From Streptomyces sp. NBC_00654 (lineage in GTDB: Bacteria > Actinomycetota > Actinomycetes > Streptomycetales > Streptomycetaceae), in the NCBI RefSeq assembly GCF_026341775.1, contig NZ_JAPEOB010000001.1, forward strand, positions 3,348,001 to 3,412,000: a stretch of DNA of 64,000 nucleotides. The letters run 5' to 3'. The translations under genes were made by a program, and so were the position numbers. Under the pieces are notes generated by a model, which searched no databases, was not told the DNA's origin, and was given only the letters and a program-made list of their open reading frames with translations. Every line of letters starts with the position of its first letter. Position 1 is the stretch's first letter. This document shows positions 23,857 to 32,818 of this stretch, piece by piece.

Positions 23857-24806
23857 GCCGGACCGTGGAGGGACAGGCGACGTACATGTCGGCACCGGTA
23901 CAGGCCGCATACAGTTACTGCGAGGCCGTCACCGGACAGCAGGCGCGTAACTTCGCGTACGGGATCAGGCTGCTGCCCCACGAGAAGCGGCAGGCCATGT
24001 CGGCGCTGTACGCCTTCTCCCGCCGGGTCGACGACATCGGCGACGGTGAGCTGGACCCGGAGACCAAGCGCACCCGGCTGGAGGGGACCCGCGAGGTGCT
24101 CGGCCGGATCCGGGACGGCGCCGTCGACGAGGACGACACCGACCCGGTGGCCGTCGCGCTCGCCGACGCCGCCCGACGCTTCCCGCTGCCGCTCGGCGGG
24201 CTCGACGAGCTGATCGACGGCGTGCTGATGGACGTGCGCGGCGCGACCTACGAGACCTGGGACGACCTGAGGGTCTACTGCCGCTGCGTCGCCGGTGCCA
24301 TCGGGCGGCTCAGCCTGGGCGTCTTCGGCACGGAACCGGGTGCGCCCGGCGTCGAACGCGCCTCGGAGTACGCCGACACCCTCGGCCTCGCCCTGCAGCT
24401 CACCAACATCCTGCGCGACGTCCGCGAGGACGCCGGCAACGGGCGCACCTACCTGCCCGCCGACGACCTCGCCAAGTTCGGCTGCTCCGCCGGATTCCAC
24501 ACGGCGACCCCGCCGCCCGGCTCGGACTTCGCGGGACTGGTCCACTTCGAGGTCCGCCGGGCCCGCGCCCTGTTCGCCGAGGGCTACCGGCTGCTGCCGA
24601 TGCTGGACCGCCGCAGCGGAGCGTGCGTGGCCGCCATGGCCGGGATCTACCGCCGCCTCCTCGACCGCATCGAACGCGACCCGGAGGCCGTGCTCCGCGG
24701 CCGGGTGTCGCTGCCGGGCCATGAGAAGGCCTATGTCGCGGTGCGCGGGCTCTCGGGCCTCGACGCCCGTCACGTCTCGCGGCTCACGGCCAGGGGGCGA
24801 GCCTGA
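23853..24806 (+). CDS. hpnD: Presqualene diphosphate synthase HpnD
   Basis: 317-residue squalene/phytoene synthase-fold enzyme joining two farnesyl diphosphates to give presqualene diphosphate, the first committed step to squalene in bacteria with HpnCDE. First Asp-rich motif SRRVDDIGDG and second motif TNILRDVREDAGNGRTYLP are intact, and YCRCVAGAIGRLSLGVFG is the conserved core helix. ATG 23853 overlaps hpnC by 4 bp. An in-frame ATG 33 bp later (MSAPVQAAYSYCEAV) is an alternative start. The stop overlaps a 39-codon ORF by one base, so hpnC, hpnD, the small gene and hpnE are translationally coupled. Confidence 0.95.
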   Translation: MSRTVEGQATYMSAPVQAAYSYCEAVTGQQARNFAYGIRLLPHEKRQAMSALYAFSRRVDDIGDGELDPETKRTRLEGTREVLGRIRDGAVDEDDTDPVAVALADAARRFPLPLGGLDELIDGVLMDVRGATYETWDDLRVYCRCVAGAIGRLSLGVFGTEPGAPGVERASEYADTLGLALQLTNILRDVREDAGNGRTYLPADDLAKFGCSAGFHTATPPPGSDFAGLVHFEVRRARALFAEGYRLLPMLDRRSGACVAAMAGIYRRLLDRIERDPEAVLRGRVSLPGHEKAYVAVRGLSGLDARHVSRLTARGRA

Positions 24807-24925
24807 TGGACCGCACCCGGCCCGCCCGCCGGGCAACCCTCCGGTGGCCCGGCGCGTCCCTGACTGCGACGATCCAGATGGCGACGCCCCTGGTGGCGAC
24901 CGCTCCACGAGAGGGGGAGGCATGA
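24806..24925 (+). CDS. 39-residue DUF6380-like small protein between hpnD and hpnE
   Basis: ATG 24806 shares its A with the hpnD stop (TGATG), and its TGA at 24923-24925 overlaps the hpnE start as ATGA. The frame therefore links both neighbours exactly with no gap. The 39 residues contain RRATLR followed by ASLTAT, the pattern I recall for the small Streptomyces DUF6380 family. S. coelicolor has a small gene, SCO6761, at the same place. The protein is Ala-, Thr- and Arg-rich with no signal peptide or membrane helix. Function unknown. It may be a coupling device rather than an enzyme subunit. Family assignment is from memory. Confidence 0.65.
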   Translation: MDRTRPARRATLRWPGASLTATIQMATPLVATAPREGEA

Positions 24926-26307
24926 GCGACGAGAGCCCGCGCTCCCGTGCGGTGGTCGTCGGCGGCGGTCTCGCCGGCGTCACGGCGGCCCTCCGTCTGG
25001 CCGACGCCGGACTTGACGTGACCCTGCTCGAAGGGCGGCCCCGGCTCGGCGGCCTCGCCTTCTCCTTCCAGCGCGGCGACCTGACCGTCGACAACGGCCA
25101 GCACGTCTATCTGCGCTGCTGCACCGGATACCGCTGGTTCCTGGACCGGATCGGCGGAGCCCGCCTGGCCCCGCTCCAGGACCGCCTCGACGTGCCCGTG
25201 CTCGACGTCGGCCGGGCCGCCGGCCCCCGACTGGGACGGCTGCGCCGCAACAACCTCCCCGTACCGCTGCATCTGGCCGCCGGACTCGCGGCCTACCCGC
25301 ATCTCTCGCTCGCCGAGAAGGCGAGCGTCGGCCGGGCCGCACTCGCGCTCAAGCGCCTCGACCCCGCCGACCCCGCGCTCGACCGGATCGACTTCGCCAC
25401 CTGGCTGCGCCGGCACGGCCAGTCGCAGCGGACCATCGAAGCCCTCTGGGACCTCGTCGGTGTCGCCACCCTCAACGCGACCGCGCCGAACGCCTCCATG
25501 GCGCTCGCCGCGATGGTCTTCAAGACCGGCCTGCTCTCCGAGCCGGGCGCCGCCGACATCGGCTGGGCCACCGTGCCGCTCGGTGAGCTGCACGACACCC
25601 TCGCCCGCAAGGCGCTCGACGCCGCGGGAGTGCGGACCGAGCTGCGCGCCAGGGTGGGCTCCCTGAGCCGCGGCGAGGACGGCGGCTGGAGCGTCGGCAC
25701 GGGCGGCGAACGGATCGCGGCGGACACCGTCGTCCTGGCCGTGCCGCAGACCGAGACACACGGCCTGCTGCCCGAGGGCGCCCTGGACGAGCCCGGCCTG
25801 CTGCTCGACATCGACACCGCGCCGATCCTGAACGTGCACGTCGTCTACGACCGCAAGGTGCTGCGCAGACCGTTCTTCGCCGCGCTCGGCTCCCCGGTCC
25901 AGTGGGTCTTCGACCGCACCGAATCCTCCGGCCTGACCGGCGGCGGACAGTATCTGGCGGTCTCCCAGTCCGCGGTCCAGGACGAGATCGACCTGCCCGT
26001 CGCCGAACTGCGCGCGCGCTACCTCCCCGAGCTGGAACGGCTCCTGCCGGCCGCCCGCGGCGCCGGTATCCGCGACTTCTTCGTCACCCGGGAACGCACC
26101 GCGACCTTCGCGCCCGCCCCGGGCGTCGGCCGGCTGCGCCCCGGACCCCGTACCCGTGCGCCCGGTCTGCACCTGGCGGGCGCGTGGACCGCCACCGGCT
26201 GGCCCGCGACGATGGAGGGCGCCGTGCGCAGTGGCTTCAGCGCCGCCGACGCCGCGCTCGCCGACCTCGGCCGCACCCATGGACATCCGCTGCAGGAGGC
26301 GGCATGA
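24922..26307 (+). CDS. hpnE: Hydroxysqualene dehydroxylase HpnE
   Basis: 461-residue FAD-dependent amine-oxidase-fold enzyme that reduces hydroxysqualene to squalene, completing the three-step HpnCDE route. The dinucleotide-binding motif VVVGGGLAGVTAALRLADAG is at residues 10-29, followed by LLEGRPRLGGLAFS, typical of carotenoid-desaturase-like flavoproteins. The C-terminal FAD signature is GLHLAGAWTATGWPATMEGA. GGGGGAGG precedes ATG 24922, which overlaps the upstream small gene by 4 bp. The downstream prenyl synthase starts 4 bp inside its end. Length is typical for the family. Confidence 0.94.
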   Translation: MSDESPRSRAVVVGGGLAGVTAALRLADAGLDVTLLEGRPRLGGLAFSFQRGDLTVDNGQHVYLRCCTGYRWFLDRIGGARLAPLQDRLDVPVLDVGRAAGPRLGRLRRNNLPVPLHLAAGLAAYPHLSLAEKASVGRAALALKRLDPADPALDRIDFATWLRRHGQSQRTIEALWDLVGVATLNATAPNASMALAAMVFKTGLLSEPGAADIGWATVPLGELHDTLARKALDAAGVRTELRARVGSLSRGEDGGWSVGTGGERIAADTVVLAVPQTETHGLLPEGALDEPGLLLDIDTAPILNVHVVYDRKVLRRPFFAALGSPVQWVFDRTESSGLTGGGQYLAVSQSAVQDEIDLPVAELRARYLPELERLLPAARGAGIRDFFVTRERTATFAPAPGVGRLRPGPRTRAPGLHLAGAWTATGWPATMEGAVRSGFSAADAALADLGRTHGHPLQEAA

Positions 26308-27407
26308 GCAGTACCACCGGAACAAGAGGAGAGTCAGTGACCCCGGCGAATCCGGCTTTCGACACCGTGGCAGACACCGCGGACGTCACCGCGCTTCTGG
26401 AGCGCGGACGGGCCCTGTCAGCGCCGGTGCTGCGGGCTGCCGTGGACCGGCTCGCGCCGCCCATGGACACCGTCGCGGCCTATCACTTCGGCTGGATCGA
26501 CGCCCAGGGACGGCCCGCCGACGGCGACGGCGGCAAGGCCGTGCGCCCCGCGCTCGCCCTGCTGTCCGCGGAAGCCGCGGGCGCCCCGGCCGAGGCCGGA
26601 ATCCCCGGCGCGGTGGCCGTCGAACTCGTGCACAACTTCTCGCTGCTGCACGACGACCTGATGGACGGCGACGAGCAGCGCCGCCACCGCGACACCGTCT
26701 GGAAGGTGCACGGCCCCGCGCAGGCGATCCTGGTCGGCGACGCGCTCTTCGCGCTCGCCAACGAGGTCCTGCTGGAGCTCGGCACGGTCGAGGCCGGCCG
26801 GGCGGCCCGCAGGCTGACCACCGCCACCCGCAAGCTGATCGACGGCCAGGCCCAGGACATCTCCTACGAGCACCGCGAGCGGGTCACCGTCGAGGAGTGC
26901 CTGGAGATGGAGGGCAACAAGACCGGTGCCCTGCTCGCCTGCGCCGTCTCCATCGGCGCGGTGCTCGGCGGCGCGGACGACCGCACCGCGGACATCCTGG
27001 AGGCATACGGCTACCACCTCGGCCTCGCCTTCCAGGCCGTCGACGATCTGCTCGGCATCTGGGGCGACCCGGAGGCCACCGGCAAGCAGACCTGGAGCGA
27101 TCTGCGCCAGCGCAAGAAGTCCCTGCCGGTCGTCGCCGCGCTCGCGGCGGGCGGCCCGGCCTCCGAGCGTCTGGGCGAACTGCTCGCCGCCGACGCCAAG
27201 AGCAGCGACTTCGACAGCTTCTCCGAAGAGGAGTTCGCCGCCCGCGCGGCGCTCATCGAGGAGGCGGGCGGCCGCGAGTGGACCGCCCAGGAGGCCCGCC
27301 GTCAGCATGCGGTCGCCATCGAGGCGCTGCACGGTGTCGACATGCCGCAGCACGTACGGGCGCAGCTCACCGCGCTCGCCGACTTCGTCGTCGTACGAAA
27401 GAGATGA
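26304..27407 (+). CDS. Polyprenyl diphosphate synthase (trans, FPP/GGPP-type) of the hopanoid cluster
   Basis: 367-residue trans-prenyltransferase that condenses isopentenyl diphosphate onto allylic primers; in this cluster it probably supplies farnesyl diphosphate to HpnD. The first Asp-rich motif is LLHDDLMDGDEQRR and the second FQAVDDLLGIWGD; GKAVRPALALLSAEA carries the conserved GK and R. Two starts are credible: ATG 26304, overlapping hpnE with CAGGAGG just before it, and GTG 26337, with AAGAGGAG 7 bp upstream. The longer form is listed. Chain length cannot be fixed from sequence, though small residues before the first motif allow C15-C20 products. S. coelicolor has an equivalent gene (SCO6763). 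Confidence 0.9.
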   Translation: MSSTTGTRGESVTPANPAFDTVADTADVTALLERGRALSAPVLRAAVDRLAPPMDTVAAYHFGWIDAQGRPADGDGGKAVRPALALLSAEAAGAPAEAGIPGAVAVELVHNFSLLHDDLMDGDEQRRHRDTVWKVHGPAQAILVGDALFALANEVLLELGTVEAGRAARRLTTATRKLIDGQAQDISYEHRERVTVEECLEMEGNKTGALLACAVSIGAVLGGADDRTADILEAYGYHLGLAFQAVDDLLGIWGDPEATGKQTWSDLRQRKKSLPVVAALAAGGPASERLGELLAADAKSSDFDSFSEEEFAARAALIEEAGGREWTAQEARRQHAVAIEALHGVDMPQHVRAQLTALADFVVVRKR

Positions 27408-27509
27408 TCACCATTCGCATATGACTCGCAGTCGCCGGCCGGTGCCCTTACGGGCACCGGCCGACGGAGACCCCAGCACAGCAGAGACACACTGCACGAA
27501 GGGGAAGCC

Positions 27510-29510
27510 ATGACAGCGACGACCGACGGAAGCACCGGAGCCGCGAACCCTCGCGCAGCCTCGGCAGGCGATCCGACCGAATCAACCATCGCCGCGGACG
27601 ACGTGCTCGCCGCCGCGCGGCGGGCCGCGGAACGCTCGGTGGAGCACCTCCTCGGCAGGCAGGACCAGCAGGGCTGGTGGAAGGGCGACCTCGCCACCAA
27701 TGTGACCATGGACGCCGAGGACCTGCTGCTCCGTCAGTTCCTCGGGATCCAGGACCCGGCCACGGTGCGGGCGGCAGCCCGGTTCATCCGGGGCGAACAG
27801 CACGGTGACGGCACCTGGGCCACGTTCTACGGCGGGCCCGGCGACCTCTCCGCCACCATCGAGGCCTATGTGGCGCTGAGGCTGGCGGGGGACCGGCCGG
27901 AAGAGCCGCACATGACGCGTGCGGCCGGGTGGGTCAGGGAACAGGGCGGGATCGCGGCCGCCCGGGTCTTCACCAGGATCTGGCTGGCCCTCTTCGGCTG
28001 GTGGAAGTGGGAGGACCTGCCGGAGCTGCCGCCCGAGCTGATGTTCTTCCCCAAGTGGCTGCCGCTCAACATCTATGACTTCGGCTGCTGGGCCCGGCAG
28101 ACCATCGTTCCGCTGACCGTCGTCTCCGCGAAGCGGCCGGTACGGCCCGCCCCGTTCACCCTGGACGAGCTGCACACCGATCCGGCGGCCCCGAACCCGC
28201 CCAGGAACATGGCTCCGGCGGCCAGTTGGGACGGCCTCTTCCAGCGGCTCGACAAGGCGATGCACCTTTACCACAAGGTCGCCCCCCGCCGGCTGCGCCG
28301 CATCGCGATGAACGCGGCGGCCCGCTGGATCATCGAGCGCCAGGAGAACGACGGCTGCTGGGGAGGCATCCAGCCGCCCGCGGTCTACTCCGTCATCGCC
28401 CTCCATCTGCTCGGCTACGACCTCGACCATCCGGTGATGCGCGCCGGGCTGGCCTCGCTGGACCGGTTCGCCGTGTGGCGCGAGGACGGCGCCCGCATGA
28501 TCGAGGCCTGCCAGTCGCCCGTCTGGGACACCTGCCTGGCCACCATCGCGCTCGCCGACGCGGGGCTCCGCCCCGACCATCCGGCGCTGGTGAGGGCCGC
28601 CGACTGGATGCTCGGCGAGGAGATCGGCCGGCCGGGGGACTGGTCGGTGCGCAAGCCCGGACTCGCCCCGGGCGGCTGGGCGTTCGAGTTCCACAACGAC
28701 AACTACCCGGACATCGACGACACCGCCGAAGTCGTCCTGGCACTGCGCCGGGTCGACCATCCCGACCGCGACCGGCTCGAAGCCGCGATCGAGCGCGGGG
28801 TGCGCTGGAACCTGGGGATGCAGTCCCGCAACGGAGCCTGGGGCGCCTTCGACGCCGACAACACCAGCCCGTTCCCCAACCGCCTGCCGTTCTGCGACTT
28901 CGGGGAGGTCATCGACCCGCCGTCGGCGGACGTCACCGGCCATGTCGTGGAGATGCTCGCCGTCGAGGGCCGGTCCCGCCACCCCCGTACCCGACGGGGA
29001 ATCGAGTGGCTGCTCGCCGAACAGGAGGCGTGCGGCGCCTGGTTCGGCCGCTGGGGCGTCAACTACGTATACGGAACAGGGTCGGTGGTGCCCGCACTGA
29101 TCGCCGCCGGGATCCCGGCCGGCCACCCGTCGGTCCGCCGGGCCGTGAGCTGGCTGAAGTCCGTCCAGAACGACGACGGCGGCTGGGGCGAGGACCTGCG
29201 CTCCTACCAGGAGGAGAAGTGGATCGGGCACGGTGAGTCGACCGCGTCCCAGACCGCCTGGGCGCTGCTGGCACTCCTCGCCGCGGGCGAGCGCGACAGC
29301 CGCTCCGCGACCCGCGGTGTCACCTGGCTGGCCGAGACCCAGCAGGCCGACGGCTCCTGGGACGAGCCGCACTTCACCGGGACCGGATTCCCCTGGGACT
29401 TCTCCATCAACTACCACCTCTACCGCCAGGTCTTCCCGCTCACCGCGCTGGGCCGCTTCGTGTACGGCGATCCGTTCGCCGGCCGCGCGGCCACCGGCGT
29501 GGAGGCCTGA
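27510..29510 (+). CDS. shc: Squalene-hopene cyclase
   Basis: 666-residue monotopic membrane enzyme cyclising squalene to hopene/hopanol. The catalytic acid motif D403DTAE407 is present. QW repeats typical of triterpene cyclases recur (for example QQGWW, QNDDGGWGEDL, QQADGSWDEP), and WGVNYVYGTGSVVPAL and GTGFPWDFSINYHLYRQVFP are family signatures. The first 35 residues are an Ala/Thr-rich unstructured extension. GAAGGGGAAGCC precedes ATG 27510. It is 102 bp after the prenyl synthase, and its stop overlaps the ATG of hpnG by one base. Confidence 0.97.
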   Translation: MTATTDGSTGAANPRAASAGDPTESTIAADDVLAAARRAAERSVEHLLGRQDQQGWWKGDLATNVTMDAEDLLLRQFLGIQDPATVRAAARFIRGEQHGDGTWATFYGGPGDLSATIEAYVALRLAGDRPEEPHMTRAAGWVREQGGIAAARVFTRIWLALFGWWKWEDLPELPPELMFFPKWLPLNIYDFGCWARQTIVPLTVVSAKRPVRPAPFTLDELHTDPAAPNPPRNMAPAASWDGLFQRLDKAMHLYHKVAPRRLRRIAMNAAARWIIERQENDGCWGGIQPPAVYSVIALHLLGYDLDHPVMRAGLASLDRFAVWREDGARMIEACQSPVWDTCLATIALADAGLRPDHPALVRAADWMLGEEIGRPGDWSVRKPGLAPGGWAFEFHNDNYPDIDDTAEVVLALRRVDHPDRDRLEAAIERGVRWNLGMQSRNGAWGAFDADNTSPFPNRLPFCDFGEVIDPPSADVTGHVVEMLAVEGRSRHPRTRRGIEWLLAEQEACGAWFGRWGVNYVYGTGSVVPALIAAGIPAGHPSVRRAVSWLKSVQNDDGGWGEDLRSYQEEKWIGHGESTASQTAWALLALLAAGERDSRSATRGVTWLAETQQADGSWDEPHFTGTGFPWDFSINYHLYRQVFPLTALGRFVYGDPFAGRAATGVEA

Positions 29511-30163
29511 TGGACGACGTACCGGGGCCGCCCGCCCCCGCCGCACCCCTGCTGATCGCCTGCGCCCTCGGCATCGAACAGCTCGCCCTGCGCAGCGGCC
29601 GGGGCAACGGGGCCCCGGCCGGAGTGAGCGTCGTACGCACCGGGATGGGCCCCAGGGCCGCCGAGGCGGCCATGGGGCGTGTGCTGGGCCGGCCCGGGGC
29701 GCGGGACGCCGCGGTGATCGCCTCCGGTTTCTGTGCCGGCCTGGCCCCCGGAATGCACCCCGGCGATCTGGTGGTCGCCGAGGAGACCCGGGACACGGAC
29801 GGCTCCACCGCCTGTGCCGGCACGGGCCTGCTCGTCGACGCCCTCGCCAGGACCGTGCCCGGACGCACCGTCCACACCGGCCCGCTGACCGGCTCCGGCC
29901 ATGTCGTACGCGGGCCCGAACGGGCCGGGCTGAGGGCCACCGGCGCCATCGCGGTCGACATGGAGTCCGCCGCCACACTGCGCACCGCCCTGCGCCACGG
30001 CCCACGCCCGGTTGCGGCCGTACGGGTGGTCGTGGACGCTCCAGAGCATGAGCTCGTCCGCATCGGCACGGTCCGCGGTGGAATATCAGCCTTCCGCGTT
30101 CTTCGTGCCGTCCTGCCGGCTTTCTATGAATGGCACCGATCTTTGCTGCTCCCCAGGAGGTGA
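29510..30163 (+). CDS. hpnG: HpnG, adenosylhopane nucleosidase/phosphorylase
   Basis: 217-residue nucleoside-phosphorylase-fold protein that removes adenine from adenosylhopane to give ribosylhopane, a step in making bacteriohopanepolyols. Family markers are VVRTGMGPRAAEAAM (phosphate/ribose loop), SGFCAGLAPGMHPGDLVVAEE and AVDMESAATLRTAL, where the DMES segment binds the ribose hydroxyls. ATG 29510 overlaps the shc stop (TGATG). The very strong ribosome binding site of hpnH lies inside its last codons. The sequence starts slightly longer than compact homologues because of a Pro-rich head. Confidence 0.92.
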   Translation: MDDVPGPPAPAAPLLIACALGIEQLALRSGRGNGAPAGVSVVRTGMGPRAAEAAMGRVLGRPGARDAAVIASGFCAGLAPGMHPGDLVVAEETRDTDGSTACAGTGLLVDALARTVPGRTVHTGPLTGSGHVVRGPERAGLRATGAIAVDMESAATLRTALRHGPRPVAAVRVVVDAPEHELVRIGTVRGGISAFRVLRAVLPAFYEWHRSLLLPRR

Positions 30164-30168
30164 GCTAG

Positions 30169-31188
30169 ATGGCCATGCCGCTCCGTCAGTCCATCAAGGT
30201 TGCGACGTACCTCATTGAACAGAAGCTCCGAAAGCGCGAGAAGTTCCCGCTCATCGTCGAGCTGGAGCCCTTGTTCGCGTGCAATCTGGCCTGCGAGGGA
30301 TGCGGGAAGATCCAGCATCCGGCCGGGGTCCTGAAACAGCGTATGCCGGTCGCGCAGGCCGTCGGCGCGGTGCTCGAATCGGGTGCCCCCATGGTGTCCA
30401 TCGCGGGCGGTGAACCGCTGATGCACCCACAGATCGATGAAATCGTGCGGCAGCTCGTCGCGAAGAAGAAGTATGTCTTCCTGTGCACCAACGCGATGCT
30501 CATGCGGAAGAAGCTCGACAAATTCACGCCGTCGCCGTACTTCGCGTTCGCCGTGCACATCGACGGGCTGCGCGAGCGGCACGACGAATCGGTTGCCAAG
30601 GAAGGCGTCTTCGACGAGGCGGTCGAGGCGATGAAGGAGGCGAAGCGGCGCGGCTTCCGCGTCACCACGAACTCCACCTTCTTCAACACCGACACCCCGC
30701 AGACCATCATCGAGGTCCTCAACTACCTCAATGACGACCTGAAGGTCGACGAGATGATGATCTCGCCCGCCTACGCCTACGAGAAGGCACCCGACCAGGA
30801 GCACTTCCTCGGCGTCGAGCAGACCCGCGAACTGTTCAAGAAGGCCTTCGCGGGCGGCAACCGGGGGCGCTGGCGCCTGAACCACTCGCCCCTCTTCCTG
30901 GACTTCCTGGAAGGCAAGGCGGACTTCCCCTGCACCGCGTGGGCGATCCCGAACTACTCGCTCTTCGGCTGGCAGCGCCCGTGCTACCTGATGAGCGACG
31001 GCTACGTCCCGACGTACCGCCAGCTCATCGAGGAGACCGACTGGGAGAAGTACGGCCGGGGCAAGGACCCGCGCTGCGCCAACTGCATGGCGCACTGCGG
31101 ATACGAGCCCACGGCGGTGCTGGCCACCATGGGGTCGCTGAAGGAATCACTGCGCGCCGCGCGGGAGACGGTCACCGGCAACAGGTGA
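30169..31188 (+). CDS. hpnH: HpnH, adenosyl-hopene transferase (radical SAM)
   Basis: 339-residue radical SAM enzyme that attaches the 5'-deoxyadenosyl group of S-adenosylmethionine to diploptene, giving adenosylhopane. The [4Fe-4S] motif is FACNLACEGCGKIQ (CX3CX2C) at about 41-48. GGEPLMHPQ is the SAM-binding GGE motif. A C-terminal cysteine group (RCANCMAHCGYEP) is also seen in HpnH. AGGAGGTGAG lies right before ATG 30169, one of the best ribosome binding sites in the window. The gene uses more A/T third positions near its start than its neighbours. A perfect hairpin follows, where S. coelicolor has ispG. Confidence 0.96.
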   Translation: MAMPLRQSIKVATYLIEQKLRKREKFPLIVELEPLFACNLACEGCGKIQHPAGVLKQRMPVAQAVGAVLESGAPMVSIAGGEPLMHPQIDEIVRQLVAKKKYVFLCTNAMLMRKKLDKFTPSPYFAFAVHIDGLRERHDESVAKEGVFDEAVEAMKEAKRRGFRVTTNSTFFNTDTPQTIIEVLNYLNDDLKVDEMMISPAYAYEKAPDQEHFLGVEQTRELFKKAFAGGNRGRWRLNHSPLFLDFLEGKADFPCTAWAIPNYSLFGWQRPCYLMSDGYVPTYRQLIEETDWEKYGRGKDPRCANCMAHCGYEPTAVLATMGSLKESLRAARETVTGNR

Positions 31189-31196
31189 CGAACCGA

Positions 31197-31231
31197 GCGG
31201 CGGAGAACCGGTTCTGCCGGTTCTCCGCCGC
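31197..31231 (+). terminator. Perfect 15-bp hairpin after hpnH
   Basis: GCGGCGGAGAACCGG (31197-31211) pairs perfectly with 31217-31231 around TTCTG, 9 bp after the hpnH stop. It may terminate or attenuate the operon before hpnO. Confidence 0.75.
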
Positions 31232-31357
31232 CACCGCCCCGGCCGCCCGTGCTGTGCCGCTCCGTCAGGCGCGTCCGGTCCGGGCCGGTGGCGGCCGTGT
31301 ACCCGCCGCGCGGCGGACGGTGGCCCGGCAGGACGTGCCGAAGGAGAGGAACGGGCG

Positions 31358-32755
31358 ATGAAGGACGGCGGACCCACGGGCTTCGACCTGGCGCGGCTCC
31401 TCGCGGAACGCGGCGCCGAACGATACGAACTCCATGCGCGGCATCTCAACCACCAGCTTCCGCGCATGCTGCACACCATCGGCTTCGACAAGGTCTACGA
31501 GCGGGCCGAGGGCGCGTACTTCTGGGACTCCGAGGGCAACGACTACCTCGACATGCTCGCCGGATTCGGGGTCATGGGCCTCGGCCGGCACCATCCCGTC
31601 GTCCGCAAGGCGCTGCACGACGTGCTGGACGCGTCGCTGGCCGACCTCACCCGCTTCGACTGTCAGCCGCTGCCGGGCCTCCTCGCCGAGAAGCTGCTCA
31701 CCCACAGCCCGCACCTGGACCGCGTCTTCTTCGGCAACAGCGGTACGGAAGCGATCGAGACGGCGCTGAAGTTCGCCCGCTACGCCACCGGCAGGCCCAG
31801 GGTGCTCTACTGCACCCACGCCTTCCACGGCCTCACCACCGGTTCGCTCTCGGTCAACGGCGAGAACGGCTTCCGGGACGGCTTCGCCCCCCTGCTTCCC
31901 GACACCGCGATCGAGCTCGGCGACCTCGACGCCCTGCGGCGCGAGCTGAGGCGCGGCGATGTGGCGGCGCTGATCGTGGAGCCCGTCCAGGGCAAGGGCG
32001 TGCACGCCGCGCCGCCGGGCTTTCTGCGGGCCGCACAGGAACTGCTGCACAAGCACAAGGCGCTCCTCATCGCCGACGAGGTGCAGACCGGGCTCGGCAG
32101 GACCGGCGACTTCTACGCGTACCAGCACGAGGAGGGCGTCGAACCCGATCTCATCTGTGTCGCCAAGGCGCTCTCCGGCGGCTATGTGCCGGTCGGGGCG
32201 ACCCTCGGCAAGGACTGGATCTTCAAGCGCGTCTACTCGTCGATGGACCGGGTCCTCGTCCACTCCGCGAGCTTCGGCTCCAACGCCCAGGCGATGGCGG
32301 CGGGACTGGCCGTGCTCGCGGTGATGGAGGACGAGGAGACGGTCGCGAACGCCCGGCGTACCGGTGACCTGCTGCGGGAGCGGCTGGCCGCCCTCGTCGA
32401 CCGCTACGAGCTGCTGCACGAGGTGCGCGGGCGCGGGCTGATGATCGGCATCGAGTTCGGCCGTCCGTCCTCGCTGAAGCTCCGCAGCCGCTGGACCATG
32501 CTCCAGGCGGCCCGCAAAGGGCTCTTCGCGCAGATGGTGGTGGTGCCGCTGCTGCGCAAGCACCGCATCCTCACCCAGGTCTCCGGCGACCATCTGGAAG
32601 TGATCAAGCTGATTCCGCCGCTGGTCGTCGGGGAGCCGGAGGTGGAGCGCTTCGTGACCGCGTTCACCGACGTCATGGACGACGCGCACAGCGGCGGGGG
32701 GCTGATGTGGGACTTCGGGCGGACCCTGGTGAAGCAGGCCGTCGCCAACCGTTGA
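31358..32755 (+). CDS. hpnO: HpnO, aminobacteriohopanetriol synthase-type aminotransferase
   Basis: 465-residue PLP-dependent class III aminotransferase that converts the ribose-derived end of the hopanoid side chain to an amine (aminobacteriohopanetriol). PLP contacts are visible: FFGNSGTEAIETALKFAR, the Asp of LLIADEVQTGLGRTG and the Schiff-base lysine in ICVAKALSGGYVPVG. The first 50 residues (ERGAERYELHARHLNHQLPRM) form a longer head usual in HpnO. GAAGGAGAGGAACGG precedes ATG 31358. It is 169 bp from hpnH, where S. coelicolor carries ispG and dxs. Confidence 0.9.
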   Translation: MKDGGPTGFDLARLLAERGAERYELHARHLNHQLPRMLHTIGFDKVYERAEGAYFWDSEGNDYLDMLAGFGVMGLGRHHPVVRKALHDVLDASLADLTRFDCQPLPGLLAEKLLTHSPHLDRVFFGNSGTEAIETALKFARYATGRPRVLYCTHAFHGLTTGSLSVNGENGFRDGFAPLLPDTAIELGDLDALRRELRRGDVAALIVEPVQGKGVHAAPPGFLRAAQELLHKHKALLIADEVQTGLGRTGDFYAYQHEEGVEPDLICVAKALSGGYVPVGATLGKDWIFKRVYSSMDRVLVHSASFGSNAQAMAAGLAVLAVMEDEETVANARRTGDLLRERLAALVDRYELLHEVRGRGLMIGIEFGRPSSLKLRSRWTMLQAARKGLFAQMVVVPLLRKHRILTQVSGDHLEVIKLIPPLVVGEPEVERFVTAFTDVMDDAHSGGGLMWDFGRTLVKQAVANR

Positions 32756-32818
32756 CCAGCCGCTGACCAGCCGTTGAGCGGGCACTGGACGGGTGGCGTC
32801 AGGGCCCCCGGGGATGTT

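Noticed and set aside
31189..31357. Remnant of ispG or dxs
   Set aside because: No frame in the 169-bp gap resembles either gene; it contains only a hairpin and the hpnO ribosome binding site.
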